This document shows, in pieces, positions 8,356-18,180 of a DNA stretch of 64,000 bases (within the stretch, counting starts at the first letter, position 1; each line of letters opens with the position of its first letter). Under the pieces are notes generated by a model, which saw only the letters and a list, made by a program, of their open reading frames with translations, was not told the DNA's origin and did no database searches. The stretch is from Mesorhizobium sp. ORS 3359 (GTDB taxonomy: Bacteria > Pseudomonadota > Alphaproteobacteria > Rhizobiales > Rhizobiaceae). The stretch covers positions 47,508 through 111,507 of the forward strand of contig CCNC01000042.1 of assembly GCA_000824845.1 (NCBI GenBank). The letters run 5' to 3'. Both the position numbers and the translations under genes were made by a program.

Positions 8356-9410
8356 TGCTGTCCTTCCGCCAGCCATACACCTGTCGCCGCGATTTTTGGC
8401 GAAATGCCAATACGCTTTCTGATGCTCAAGCTCGTCATCTTCAGACGCTCTTCGTCATAGGGCACCGGCAGAGTCGACATCCAGGTGATCGAGAACTGTC
8501 TGAGATCGGGCTTGATGCGCAGGGTGTGGATGGCGGCTTCGCCGTTCTTGCGGTCCGGCCGATTGTAGAACTCGGTCGTCATGTCGAAGGTGATGCGCGG
8601 CAGCAGGAACTGCAGGAATCCGTCGGAGGTGAAATTCCCGAGCCGCACCTCTTCGTAGCCGATGAGCGGTGCCTTAGTCTGCTGGTCCTCCGGCGCGCAT
8701 TGGTAGTACATGCGGCTGAAATCGAGAGGCAGAAGCGGATCGCGGGTTTTCTCCCACTCCTCGCCGTATGTGCCCGCATATTTCATGCGTGGCAGCCAGT
8801 GTCGAGCCACCGGGCCGAAGCCAGCGGGCTTGCCGCTTCTGTGATCACGATAGGGTGCATCCGGATACTGAAAATTGGGTCCGGTCCTGCCAATCAACCG
8901 CTGAGGATCGACGGCAAATCCGGTGCCGACAGGATTGCGCTGATCCCAATCCGGTTTCGATGCCTCCCTATCCGTGCCACCATACGTTCGGCGCCAACTG
9001 ATCGGTATTTTCGTGAATGGCTCCGCCCGGCTCATTCGCACCGACACTGGGCCAGGCATGAACACACGATCACCTACCACGTTGAGGGTCTTGTCCAGAT
9101 CGCCGACCTTTATGCGTGCCATACTCTCAACATTCGGGTGGCCACCAGGCGCGTAGACATGTCCTTCAACCAGAATGTCGGTATGCTTTTTCTCGAGATT
9201 GAGATCGGTCTCGTCGAGCAGTTCGTTCGGGTCGGCGCCATAGACCGGGGCCAGGTTCACAGGAGTCTGGTCCTTCAAGAGACGCTGTTTGCCGTCAGGG
9301 CCAATCTCAAACGACGCTTTGATCGCAATCAGCCAAACCTCGTGGCCGCGCTCGTCACGCGTCCAGCTTTCCTGGGCAGCGAATGGCGTATCGTTGGACA
9401 GTATCCACAT
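8352..9410 (-). CDS. DUF2169 T6SS effector adaptor
   Basis: DUF2169 proteins of T6SS loci bind PAAR-like effectors and help place them on VgrG. The 352-residue product shows the family pattern: an N-terminal TPFAAQESWTRDERGHEVW strand pair with IAIKASFEI, a central W/R-rich ISWRRTYGGTD near residue 140, then NPVGTGF and a C-terminal IRKRIGISPKIAA. No signal peptide is seen. Its stop overlaps the ketosynthase-like gene. A 93-base gap separates it from tagF upstream, so it is probably in the same transcript. Confidence 0.88.
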   Translation of the reverse strand: MWILSNDTPFAAQESWTRDERGHEVWLIAIKASFEIGPDGKQRLLKDQTPVNLAPVYGADPNELLDETDLNLEKKHTDILVEGHVYAPGGHPNVESMARIKVGDLDKTLNVVGDRVFMPGPVSVRMSRAEPFTKIPISWRRTYGGTDREASKPDWDQRNPVGTGFAVDPQRLIGRTGPNFQYPDAPYRDHRSGKPAGFGPVARHWLPRMKYAGTYGEEWEKTRDPLLPLDFSRMYYQCAPEDQQTKAPLIGYEEVRLGNFTSDGFLQFLLPRITFDMTTEFYNRPDRKNGEAAIHTLRIKPDLRQFSITWMSTLPVPYDEERLKMTSLSIRKRIGISPKIAATGVWLAEGQQ

Positions 9411-9503
9411 TTAGGCAACGCGTCCCTAGGTAGCCACCGAGCCTCAAGCACCTTCAAAAGAAGCAGTTTTGGAAAACATCCTCTGTGCTCGATTTCACTT
9501 GCA

Positions 9504-10046
9504 TCAGCTGGTCTCCCAACTAGCCGCGAAGATCTGCTCGAGCGTCGGCTGCGGTGCCTGCGGATCGACGTCGAAAATATCCGTATGCGCGGTCCACATG
9601 ACGAGACCGTCGATGACTTCGCTCTCGCCGTCGACAGATGGCACGGGCAGACCGCCCAGCGCCGCGTCGAGCTCGTCGGGCGTCAACTCTCCACCTTGCG
9701 CGGCAAGCGCCGCATTCTCGACCCCTTCGAACCACGCGTCTGCGTAAGCCAGCTTGAGGGGTGCTTCCGACAGCCTTGCGACGACGCTCAACGGAAATTG
9801 CCGGCCAACCCGGTCGGCGCTTTGCAGCACGATGCCCGCCGAAGCGCCGAAGGAAGCGGTGCCGGCCAGAAAGCGCAAGGCCGTGCCTGTCGGCCAGGTT
9901 TCTACCCCGAACAGCGGCACGATGTGCTGCGCCAGCCAGCGGTCCCACACGCGCACGAAATCGCCCGGCACCCTGCGCGTCACGAAATCGCCGGCGGCGG
10001 GCATCTTGCCGTAGAAGCCGGGCAGGATCAGATCTGCGGCGGACAT
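9504..10046 (-). CDS. tagF: T6SS-associated protein TagF (ImpM)
   Basis: TagF represses or tunes T6SS activity after translation, usually opposite the PpkA-Fha phosphorylation pathway. The 180-residue product begins at ATG 10046. It carries the family N-terminus GFYGKMPAAGDFVTRRVP, followed by VWDRWLAQ and the W/P-rich core. The start overlaps the end of tssM by 19 bases. A stand-alone TagF is common in the imp clusters of rhizobia; no phosphatase domain is fused to it here. Confidence 0.9.
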   Translation of the reverse strand: MSAADLILPGFYGKMPAAGDFVTRRVPGDFVRVWDRWLAQHIVPLFGVETWPTGTALRFLAGTASFGASAGIVLQSADRVGRQFPLSVVARLSEAPLKLAYADAWFEGVENAALAAQGGELTPDELDAALGGLPVPSVDGESEVIDGLVMWTAHTDIFDVDPQAPQPTLEQIFAASWETS

Positions 10047-13000
10047 GTGAACTTCTTGAACATCTCTAACGTGTAGGGGTTCTCGACGCTGGCCGCCTTG
10101 AGCTCGAAATCGGCCCACATTCCCTTCGTGCCGAGCCGCAGGCTGTAGACGTCGGTGAGCTTGGTTGCGTTGAAGCGGCCGCCGCGCAGCATTCTGAGCC
10201 ACGCCCAGCTGCCGGTCTCGTTGAGCATCACTTCGGGCGAGCCGTCGACCGGCTGGAAGGCGAGCGAGATCACGCCTGTGCCGTCCTTGCCCGGCCATGT
10301 CATCGGCTGCGGCCTCGTCGCGTTGTTGTAATAGACGAGGTTCTGGCCATCGAGGTTGAGCGTCACCCGCGTCACGTTGGGCGACAGGTCCTTCGGCTCC
10401 AGCGTGAAATTCATCACCGGTCCTGTGCCGCCTGGGAAGAGATCGTCGCGGATGTGGCGCGCCTGCTCGAAGGCTGCCAGCGCCGCCGGATCGAGGCCGA
10501 AATCGGCGCGCCATTTCCACGGCTCGCTGGCGGTGTCGACATAGTTGATCAGATGGTCGTTGGTGAAGGCGTCGATCAGGCCGGTCGGCCCGAACAGGCG
10601 CTGGAAGTCGCGCACATTGACGTCGACGGCGCTGTCCGGGCTGAATGGATAGCGGTTGTTGAGCGCCGCCTGGCAGAAGGGCAGGATGTCGGCGCGCCAG
10701 ATGGCGTTGAGCTCATTGGTGACCGCCTTTTGCGACAGGCCGCTGGTGTCGCCGGCAATGCCGCCCAGCCAGTCGTTGATCGGCGAGGGCAGGATCTGCG
10801 CTTGTCTCGCGACCGCGCCCGTCAGTTCGGCCAGCCCGCCCTGCTTCTTGATGGCGTCCTGCGGATCGGGGTTGGCGGTCACGGTCTGCAGCACGTTTGA
10901 CAGCGCCGTCAGCGCCACCACGGCGGCATCGAGCGCCGGCGGCTGGCCGTCGACCTGGGCGATCGTGCCCTTTAGCGGCTTGAAATGCTCGGCCACCAGG
11001 CTGCCGGTCATGTCGACCTGATCGGCCGAGCCCGCGCGCGGCAACAGTTTCGCTCCCGTCTTCACCACCTTGCCCAATTTGCCGAGCTTGCTGAGCAGCT
11101 TCGAACCGGTCTTGGCGGCGCCGCCGCTCTTGTCGTCGGCCGCCGCGTCGTCGGAGCGGGTGAGGTCCGTTTCTTGCACCACCGCGGTCAGCAGGCGCTT
11201 CAGCGCGGAGTCGGCGCTGGAAAGATCCTTGAGGTTCTCGCTGGCGACGTTGAGATCGGTCAGCGGCGCCAGCCGCATGTCGCGCAGGAAGGAATCCCAC
11301 TGCGCGATATAGTCGTCGTAATAGAGCTTCAGGATATCTTCCGACAGCGCGGAGACCGACGTCTCCGAATTCTCCGAGCAGCCGCCGGCAAACACCGCCC
11401 GGTCGAGCGCCGCCTGGCCGGCGACATCCTCGACCCGGTCGAGGATCGCATCATGGAAGCCGGCATAGGTGTAAGGGCCTGGAACGCCGACACGCAGCGT
11501 CTTGTCGGAGCGGCGCGCGAACACCTTGGCGCCGTTCGGTCCGGCGAAATTGGCCGGCACCCATTCCTTGACCGCCGCCACTTCCGGGTCGGCCAGCAAC
11601 TGCTTATAGGCGCGCTCCGGCAGCGAGATCGTACACACCGTCTTCAGCGCCTCGGCGACCAGCTCCTTGTCCGGCGCGATGTAGCTGTCGTCGACCGCCA
11701 TGCGGCGGATCGCGGCAAGCTGGTGCTCTTCGGCGTCCGCGGTCGGGAAGGGCGGCGCGGGCGCGAATTGCGGCAGGCTGTTCACCCACCAATTCTGCAC
11801 GAAATCGGTGTCCATCTGCGACAGGCCGGTCATCATGCGGTAGGTCTTCAGCGCGCCGAGCATGAAATCCGGGTCGCGGATCTGCCGCCACATCGTGGCT
11901 TCGAGCAACGCGACCATATGCGGCTCGAGCACGTTGCGCAGCGCATGGTCGTAAGTGTCGGTCTGCGCCCGCACCAGCTCGGCCGAGGCGGTCGGTCCGA
12001 GCAGATTGTGGACGGCATCCGGCGGCGCGGTGCGGGCAGCTGCCACCGCGTCCATCGCCGCCAGCGCACCGTCCATGGTCGGCTGCTCGACCGCGGCCGG
12101 CATGGCGGCGACGTCGGTCAGAGGCTGCTGCAATGCCTCGAACTGACCGGCCTGTTCGGTGATCGCGTTGCGGTTGTCGAGATAGGACCAGGTGAACAGT
12201 CCGCCCGCGAGCAGGGCTGCAAGAGCGCAGGCGGCCGCAGCTCCGCGCCAGATCCAGGCGCGGCGGCGCTGCGCCAGCGGATCGAACGTGCCGAGGCCGG
12301 CCTCCTTGAAGATAACTTCGGTGAGCAGATTGCGCAGGAAGAAGCTGCGCTTCTCGACACGCGCCGCCGGCATAGCGCGGCGCGGCGGCAGGCCGAAGGA
12401 TGAGGACAGCGCCGCGGTCAGCCGGTCGATCGGCGCGCCTTCCTGTGTCGCCGAGGTCAGGTAGAGGCCGCGCAGCCAGGCGGCTTCCTCGTAACGGCTC
12501 TCGCCGAACATCGCCTCGACCAGCACCTGGATCGGCTCCGACAGGCTGGCGAGTTGCGCCGGGAAACGGAAGATCTCGGCGCGCTGGCCGAGCTTGTCCT
12601 CGTCCTCGAGCCGCGGCACCAGCCGCCGCTCCAGCTCGGAGGCGAGCCTGGCAAGCTCCGTCTGGATGGTGCCGGCGTTGACGCGGGCGTCGAGCGGAAA
12701 AGTCGTGCCCCACACCTGCTCGCGCGCCGTCGTCGACAGGCCGCCGAAGAAGGCTTCGAAGCCTTTGATCAGATCGGCCTTGGTCAGCATCAGATAGACG
12801 GGCAGGCGGATCTCCAGCCGGTCGTTCAGCTCCGCCAGCCGGCGGCGGATTTTCCGGCCATGCGCCTTGATCGCCTCGTCGCCCTCGGACAGCGCGTCAA
12901 TCGACAACGCGACGATGACGCCGTTGAGCGCACGGCGGCCCCGGTGCTTTTTGAGCAGGTCGAGGAAGCCCAGCCACTCCGCCGCGTCGACATCCGGCTG

Positions 13001-13570
13001 GCTCTCCTGCTGGACGTAGCGGCCGGCGGTGTCGATCAGCACCGCGTTCTCGGAAAAGAACCAGTCGCAATTGCGCGTGCCGCCGACGCCCTGCAGGTCG
13101 TCGGTCAGGTCGATCGGGAAATTGAGGCCCGACTGGCGCAGTGCCGTGGTCTTGCCGGTGGCCGGCGGACCGACGATCACATACCAGGGCATCTCGCGCA
13201 GAAATTTCCGGCCGCCGAGCTTGCGCCGCTTGAGCTCGGCCATCACCTCACCGAACTTGGCGCCGACGGCCGCGACGCTCTCCTCTCCAGGCGTGAGCTG
13301 CTTTTCCTGAACAGGCGCCGCGATCTCGGCGACGAACATGCGGTTGGCGCGGATCGCGCGGCGCTGCGCGATGATCAGCCAGATCAGCCACAGGATGATC
13401 AGCCCGGCGATGATGGCGATGCGCACATTGTCGGATTCGAACGGCGCGTAAGGGCCGACCTGCACGATCGGCCCGAACACCCAGATCAGCAGCGAGAGCA
13501 GCGCGATGCCGATCAGCGTCCACAGGAAACGCGAGGTAATGACGGCCCAGAGGAAGCGCAGGATGAACAT
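10028..13570 (-). CDS. tssM: T6SS membrane complex subunit TssM (IcmF)
   Basis: TssM is the large inner-membrane ATPase-like scaffold that joins TssL to the outer-membrane lipoprotein TssJ. The 1180-residue product has two N-terminal membrane segments (about residues 12-31 and 50-68) and a P-loop GPPATGKT at 134-141. A third segment near residue 440 (GAAAACALAALLAGGLF) is followed by a long periplasmic domain. The P-loop is intact, unlike in many TssM proteins. Start ATG 13570 lies just past the tssL stop (13572), in a tightly packed operon. Confidence 0.97.
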   Translation of the reverse strand: MFILRFLWAVITSRFLWTLIGIALLSLLIWVFGPIVQVGPYAPFESDNVRIAIIAGLIILWLIWLIIAQRRAIRANRMFVAEIAAPVQEKQLTPGEESVAAVGAKFGEVMAELKRRKLGGRKFLREMPWYVIVGPPATGKTTALRQSGLNFPIDLTDDLQGVGGTRNCDWFFSENAVLIDTAGRYVQQESQPDVDAAEWLGFLDLLKKHRGRRALNGVIVALSIDALSEGDEAIKAHGRKIRRRLAELNDRLEIRLPVYLMLTKADLIKGFEAFFGGLSTTAREQVWGTTFPLDARVNAGTIQTELARLASELERRLVPRLEDEDKLGQRAEIFRFPAQLASLSEPIQVLVEAMFGESRYEEAAWLRGLYLTSATQEGAPIDRLTAALSSSFGLPPRRAMPAARVEKRSFFLRNLLTEVIFKEAGLGTFDPLAQRRRAWIWRGAAAACALAALLAGGLFTWSYLDNRNAITEQAGQFEALQQPLTDVAAMPAAVEQPTMDGALAAMDAVAAARTAPPDAVHNLLGPTASAELVRAQTDTYDHALRNVLEPHMVALLEATMWRQIRDPDFMLGALKTYRMMTGLSQMDTDFVQNWWVNSLPQFAPAPPFPTADAEEHQLAAIRRMAVDDSYIAPDKELVAEALKTVCTISLPERAYKQLLADPEVAAVKEWVPANFAGPNGAKVFARRSDKTLRVGVPGPYTYAGFHDAILDRVEDVAGQAALDRAVFAGGCSENSETSVSALSEDILKLYYDDYIAQWDSFLRDMRLAPLTDLNVASENLKDLSSADSALKRLLTAVVQETDLTRSDDAAADDKSGGAAKTGSKLLSKLGKLGKVVKTGAKLLPRAGSADQVDMTGSLVAEHFKPLKGTIAQVDGQPPALDAAVVALTALSNVLQTVTANPDPQDAIKKQGGLAELTGAVARQAQILPSPINDWLGGIAGDTSGLSQKAVTNELNAIWRADILPFCQAALNNRYPFSPDSAVDVNVRDFQRLFGPTGLIDAFTNDHLINYVDTASEPWKWRADFGLDPAALAAFEQARHIRDDLFPGGTGPVMNFTLEPKDLSPNVTRVTLNLDGQNLVYYNNATRPQPMTWPGKDGTGVISLAFQPVDGSPEVMLNETGSWAWLRMLRGGRFNATKLTDVYSLRLGTKGMWADFELKAASVENPYTLEMFKKFTCPPQI

Positions 13571-13571
13571 C

Positions 13572-14900
13572 TCAGAGCCTCTTCTCGACCAGGACCTCGA
13601 CGCGCCGGTTGAGCGCGCGGCCCTCGCGCGTCGAATTGTCGGCTACCGGATCGGTTTCGGCGCGGCCTTCGGATGAGATGCTCTCTGGCGGCACACCCGC
13701 CTGCACCAGAAGCTTGGCTATGGTCTCGGCGCGCGCTTCCGACAGGCGCTGGTTGCTGGCCAGCGGGTTCGACTTCTGCAGGCGCACATTGTCGGTATGG
13801 CCGACGACCGTGATCTTTCCGATCAGCTCCTTGTTGTCGAGGATCACCTTGGCGATAGATTGGATCAGCGGCTCGTAACCCTCGGTCAGCGTCGGGCGCG
13901 ACGACTGGAACAGCTCGGGATTGGAGGACTGGATGATGAGCTTCGCCAGCGAGACGCTCTCGGTGCCGCTGAGCGCGCCCTTCAGCTCGTCCGGAGCCGC
14001 GGCCTTGAACTCCGGCAGCAGCGCGAAATCGACCGGCTGCGGCGCTTCGGGTTCGGGCGCATCCTGCTTGGGCGCGGCGCGGGTGACGTCGCCGCGCGAG
14101 GCCGGCGGCAGCGTGCGCACCAGCGCGGAAAGCTCGACCGCCTGGCTGCTCAAGCCCATCGACAGGCCGACATAGGCGGCGGCGGCGACGACAATCGCGG
14201 CAAGCGCCATCACCCAGATCGGCACGATGAAGCGCTGCGGCTCGTCGGACGCGATCACGCCTTTCCAGTTCGGCGACAGCGGCGAATCCTCGGCATCCGC
14301 ATTGCGCAGGAAGCGTGCCGCGGCAACGCGCACCGCATTGAGCGAACGGTCGCCGGCCCGCCCAGGCACCCGGTATTTGCCGCGGAAGCCGAGCGCCAGG
14401 CAGTAATATTGCAGCTCCAGCATCTCGCGGTCGCGGTTGGGATGCCGCTCCAGTTCGTCGAGGCGCGTGAAGAACTGCGTGCCGGCATCGACGTCGCCGC
14501 GCAGCATGACCACAAGCGGCTGGCGCGGCCATGCGCTGGCGCCGCCCCATGGCGTGTTGAGCGCAAGGTCGTCGAGCAGCGCCGCCACCGCCCAGGCCGC
14601 CTGGTCGGCGCGCTCCAGCGATGAGCCCGCGGCAACAGCGGCGTCGCGCGCCCGCACCAGCTCGTCGAGCAGGCGCGTGCGCATCACTTCCGGGTTCTCC
14701 GGCGCCAGCGCGCTTTCGAGCTCCGGCGCGAATTCGAGCAACGGCGCGAAGATGTTGATCAGCGTGTTGGGATGGGCGCGCGCCCGCTTGACCGGCGCGC
14801 CCGGCGCCAGCGGCGCCATCGGCCGGGGCGCCGCACCGGTCAGCCGGATGCGTGTGCGCTCGCGATCCTCCGACAGTCCGAAGGGATCATCCCGGCTCAT
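13572..14900 (-). CDS. tssL: T6SS membrane subunit TssL with C-terminal OmpA-like domain
   Basis: The 442-residue protein has the DotU-like cytoplasmic domain in its first half (NTLINIFAPLLEF, then LDDLALNTPWGG) and a single membrane segment around residue 230 (VMALAAIVVAAAAYVGL). A periplasmic OmpA/Pal-type peptidoglycan-binding domain occupies about 330-440 (VVGHTDNVRL, SEARAETIAKLL, GRALNRRVEV). This is the 'evolved' TssL form that anchors itself to the cell wall and needs no separate TagL. It lies between tssK and tssM. Confidence 0.96.
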   Translation of the reverse strand: MSRDDPFGLSEDRERTRIRLTGAAPRPMAPLAPGAPVKRARAHPNTLINIFAPLLEFAPELESALAPENPEVMRTRLLDELVRARDAAVAAGSSLERADQAAWAVAALLDDLALNTPWGGASAWPRQPLVVMLRGDVDAGTQFFTRLDELERHPNRDREMLELQYYCLALGFRGKYRVPGRAGDRSLNAVRVAAARFLRNADAEDSPLSPNWKGVIASDEPQRFIVPIWVMALAAIVVAAAAYVGLSMGLSSQAVELSALVRTLPPASRGDVTRAAPKQDAPEPEAPQPVDFALLPEFKAAAPDELKGALSGTESVSLAKLIIQSSNPELFQSSRPTLTEGYEPLIQSIAKVILDNKELIGKITVVGHTDNVRLQKSNPLASNQRLSEARAETIAKLLVQAGVPPESISSEGRAETDPVADNSTREGRALNRRVEVLVEKRL

Positions 14901-14904
14901 GACC

Positions 14905-16239
14905 TCACCTGTTCACCGAATAGCAGTCGACCTGCGGCTCGCTCGGCAGCACGCCGGAAACGCCGATGACGAAGCCCGGAGCGTCGAGCAGCGAGGCCCA
15001 GTGCTCGCTCTTCTGGTCGAGCTCCAGGCACAGGCGGTCGCCGTCATAGGGGATCTCACGCGGCTGCGAATGCAGCGGCTTCAGCGGAATGCCGGGCAGG
15101 CGCGACTTCCACAGGCCCTCGAACTGGTCCGCAGAGCCGACCGTCGCCTGGTTGACGAAGATCTTGCGCAGCGCGTCTTCCGAAAGCTCCGAGCCGACGC
15201 GGATGACGATGCGGCTGGCGACCAGCAGCTTCGGGTTGTCGATCCGCACCTTCCAGACATTGGTCGCGTGCCGCATGACTGGAAGCGCGCGCGATTTCGG
15301 CTCGATGTAGCGCAGGCTGAGGATCAGCGAACGCAAGGCGTCGGCCAGCGCCATATAGGCGGGGCCGGGCGCCATGTGGTCGTAGGCCGGCAACTCGCCG
15401 AGCCGCCGCGAGCTCGAGCCGTAGGTTGCCATCTCGCCGGCGAGGCCGGCAAGCTCGAGATAGAGCTCGGCCGGATGGAAGACGTCCTGCGCCAGCATAT
15501 GCGCCAGCCGCGGCCGCGCGGCATTGGCGAGGTGCAGCATCAAAAGGTCCTCGACGCTGCGGCCGGCTCCGCCCATCACCATCTTGCCATGCGCCTCGGC
15601 GATCTGGTCGAGGCCGGTGACGACCTCCTGCAGCAATTGCCGGTACCAGTGCACGGCGCCGGTAATCAGTGTCGGCGGCAGGAAGGACTGGTCGAGCGAG
15701 ACGCCGCCGTCGGCGCGCACGCCCGTGATATCGGCGACCGGCAGCGCCGTGTAGCCGCCGACCGATTTGCCGGGCGCCAGCAGAATAGCTTGCGGCCGGG
15801 CGATTTCGATCTCTTCCGGATCAGCGCCGCCCTGCACGGCGTCACGCACCGGGACGATCTTGCCGTGGTAGCGCGCGCCGGTCGATTGGGCATGCGCCGG
15901 ATCGAAGCCGACGCCGCCGGGCGGTTCCAGCGGCAGCGCCACCAGCACCGGCCCGGCGCCGGTGTCGGCCGTGACCGGCAGCGGCTTCGGCGCATCCATC
16001 AGTTCCGGGATGGAGAAGGGCGTGCCGTCCGGGAAGATGCCCCGGGCGGATACGATCGACACCTGGCCGGCGTCGAGCAGCGACTGGTCGAGCGTCAGCT
16101 GTTGGAAGCCGAACGTATGGAGCTGGCCCGCCTGCAAGGCGCCGCGCACCATCCCCTCGAAGAACCGGTCCTGCTGCTGGAAATGCTGGGTCCTCAAGAA
16201 GAGTCCCTCGGACCACAGCACCCTGTTTGCGTCGCTCAT
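14905..16239 (-). CDS. tssK: T6SS baseplate subunit TssK
   Basis: TssK links the baseplate to the membrane complex. The 444-residue product has the family N-terminus VLWSEGLFLRTQHFQQQDRF and a C-terminal receptor-like domain ending near CLELDQKSEHW. It has no membrane segment, as expected for a cytoplasmic trimer. It starts 35 bases after tssJ and ends 4 bases before tssL. Confidence 0.96.
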   Translation of the reverse strand: MSDANRVLWSEGLFLRTQHFQQQDRFFEGMVRGALQAGQLHTFGFQQLTLDQSLLDAGQVSIVSARGIFPDGTPFSIPELMDAPKPLPVTADTGAGPVLVALPLEPPGGVGFDPAHAQSTGARYHGKIVPVRDAVQGGADPEEIEIARPQAILLAPGKSVGGYTALPVADITGVRADGGVSLDQSFLPPTLITGAVHWYRQLLQEVVTGLDQIAEAHGKMVMGGAGRSVEDLLMLHLANAARPRLAHMLAQDVFHPAELYLELAGLAGEMATYGSSSRRLGELPAYDHMAPGPAYMALADALRSLILSLRYIEPKSRALPVMRHATNVWKVRIDNPKLLVASRIVIRVGSELSEDALRKIFVNQATVGSADQFEGLWKSRLPGIPLKPLHSQPREIPYDGDRLCLELDQKSEHWASLLDAPGFVIGVSGVLPSEPQVDCYSVNR

Positions 16240-16274
16240 GCTGCCACTCTCTGCACTGCCCTGTTGACGCTTCG

Positions 16275-16727
16275 CTAGGCGGATATGCCGCCTTTGCCGA
16301 GGCTGACATTGATGGTGAATTTCGACCCCGGCGAAACCGACTTGGTCGTGCGCCAGTTGCGTCCGCCGGGTTCCCGGATCAGCGCGACGAAGCCGAGCGC
16401 CGTGGCGTTCGGCTCGACCGTGATAGTCTTGGCCGCCGTCTTGCCGGGCGCGACCGAGATCGCGTCCGAGCCGATGAGGTCGGCGCCGAGCGCCGAGCCC
16501 GCATCGCCCTGCAGCGCGAAATAATCGGCCGAGTTGAACTTGCCGGTGCTGGCAAGCCGCATCACCAGAACCGTCACCGGCCGGTCACCGCCGCCCGGTC
16601 CCGGATTCATGCCGGCGCCGCCGGTCACGTTGACCGAGATCACCGATGGTTTCGGCGGGCCGCTCTGGCAAGCCGCAAGCAGCCCCGTCGCGCCGAGAGC
16701 AACGATGAATTCGCGTCTGTCGATCAT
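16275..16727 (-). CDS. tssJ: T6SS outer-membrane lipoprotein TssJ
   Basis: The 150-residue product starts at ATG 16727, preceded by GAGGAGTAGGG. It opens with a lipoprotein signal (MIDRREFIVALGATGLLAAC), the lipobox cysteine following LLAA. The RRE before the hydrophobic core hints at twin-arginine-like export but the motif is incomplete. The mature part is the beta-sandwich typical of TssJ (PVTVLVMRLAS, FNSADYFAL). It would sit in the outer membrane and bind the periplasmic part of TssM. A start 24 bases further upstream is possible but lacks a better ribosome-binding site. Confidence 0.93.
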   Translation of the reverse strand: MIDRREFIVALGATGLLAACQSGPPKPSVISVNVTGGAGMNPGPGGGDRPVTVLVMRLASTGKFNSADYFALQGDAGSALGADLIGSDAISVAPGKTAAKTITVEPNATALGFVALIREPGGRNWRTTKSVSPGSKFTINVSLGKGGISA

Positions 16728-16731
16728 GTCC

Positions 16732-18180
16732 CTACTCCTCTTCGTAAGCATCCCTGAAGTCTGCGCCGATCTCGCCCAGGAAGCTCGATTCCGCGCTCTG
16801 GGCGATGTCGCGATGGCGTTTCTGGTAGAGCTCCCACAGCTTGGCGTTGCGCCCGCCGGCGAGCAGATTGCCGATCGTGGAATTGGACTTGAGCTCTTCC
16901 TCGATCGCGGCCGGATCGAAACGGTCGATCATGCGCCGAAGCGCGGCCTGCACGCCGCGCCAGGCGCGCACATGATGTTGCGCAAGGTCCTTGACCGCGT
17001 CGCTGATCGCCGCCTCGCCGGAGAGGAAGCCCGGGCTGCGCTCGGCGATGATGGTGACGATGACGTCCTCGACCGTCGGCAGGAATTTGAGCGGGTTGAC
17101 TTCCGAAGAACCGACCACCGTCTGTGCGACGCGCGCGCTCCCCTTTTCCTCGGCGCGCTTGCGCAGGAGCTGCATCAGGCCGTCGAGCATCAGCCTGTAT
17201 TCGCGGCCGAGTTTCTCCATTTCGGCGATCGCGTCACGCCCGGGAAAGTCGGCCTCCTCGACGCCCATGCCGCGCAGGAATGCCGCGCGCAGCGCCATGT
17301 CGCTCGGCGCAGGCTGCGCTGCACGCGATGGGCGCGGGGCGGGGACAGCGCGAGGTGGCGGGGCAGGCGGCTCGGGTGCATTCGCCGGTATTTCCCAGGG
17401 ACGGGCGGCCTTTGGCTTCTCGGCCGGACGCTCGACGCAATGGGCTGGATCGGCGCCGTGGGCGGAAGCGGGCGTCGCGGCTGGCCCGAAGCTGAAATCG
17501 TCGAAGCCGGCGGCCTTGGGCGCGGGCATGTCGTTGCGCGCTGGCATATCACCAAAGCCGAACGGGTCCGCTCGGCCAGCGGCGGGCTCGTCATTCGAGG
17601 CCGGCGTCGCCACCGGATCGAGGCTGAATGGATCGTCGAAGGCCGGCGAGCTGCGCTGATTCGAAGCGCGATCGTAGGCTCCGGGCACAGGCTGCTCGAA
17701 CGGATCGGGCAGCCCGGCGGGGCGCGGCCGCTGCGGCTCCTCCTCGGCCTTGGCCGAGAAGAAGTCGTCGCCGCCGATGCTGGCTGGCGTCCGCGCCTGT
17801 GGCGACGGCCATGCCGGCGCGGCATTGGCGATCGGCGCCTGGCCGATCGAGGTGTGGCCGGCGCCTGGCTGGATCTCGACATGGAGCACATAGTCGCCCA
17901 TGCGCAGCCGCATGCCGCTTTGCAGGCGGGTCGACCTGCCGGTTCCGAGCGGGCTGTCGGAGTCGTCGATGAACAATCCGCTGCTCGACGTGTCGGTGAC
18001 AAAATAGCCGTCGCGGCCGCCGCTGATCTTGCAATGGGCGCGCGAGACGAACATGTCCGGGTCGTCGATCTGCCAGCCGGCATCGGCGCTGCGGCCGATC
18101 ACCAACTCGCCCTCGTCCAGCCGGGTCTGCCTGACCACCTGCGAGCGCGGGCCTTGTTCCAGGGTCAGAAGCAGGCTCAT
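16732..18180 (-). CDS. tagH: T6SS FHA-domain scaffold TagH
   Basis: TagH (Fha) proteins bind phosphothreonine and promote T6SS assembly. The 482-residue protein has an N-terminal FHA domain (ELVIGRSADAGW, VSRAHCKI, about residues 20-105), then a Pro/Ala-rich low-complexity linker of some 180 residues. The C-terminal TagH domain (AFLRGMGVEEADFPG to about residue 480) completes it. Its ATG overlaps the tssG stop (ATGA at 18177-18180). It is the operon's own FHA protein; a second one is at the left edge. Confidence 0.94.
   Translation of the reverse strand: MSLLLTLEQGPRSQVVRQTRLDEGELVIGRSADAGWQIDDPDMFVSRAHCKISGGRDGYFVTDTSSSGLFIDDSDSPLGTGRSTRLQSGMRLRMGDYVLHVEIQPGAGHTSIGQAPIANAAPAWPSPQARTPASIGGDDFFSAKAEEEPQRPRPAGLPDPFEQPVPGAYDRASNQRSSPAFDDPFSLDPVATPASNDEPAAGRADPFGFGDMPARNDMPAPKAAGFDDFSFGPAATPASAHGADPAHCVERPAEKPKAARPWEIPANAPEPPAPPPRAVPAPRPSRAAQPAPSDMALRAAFLRGMGVEEADFPGRDAIAEMEKLGREYRLMLDGLMQLLRKRAEEKGSARVAQTVVGSSEVNPLKFLPTVEDVIVTIIAERSPGFLSGEAAISDAVKDLAQHHVRAWRGVQAALRRMIDRFDPAAIEEELKSNSTIGNLLAGGRNAKLWELYQKRHRDIAQSAESSFLGEIGADFRDAYEEE

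Noticed and set aside
8094..10076. Open frame of 660 codons on the plus strand opposite DUF2169 and tagF
   Set aside because: Both minus-strand genes have clear family motifs. The plus frame has arginine-rich nonsense composition.
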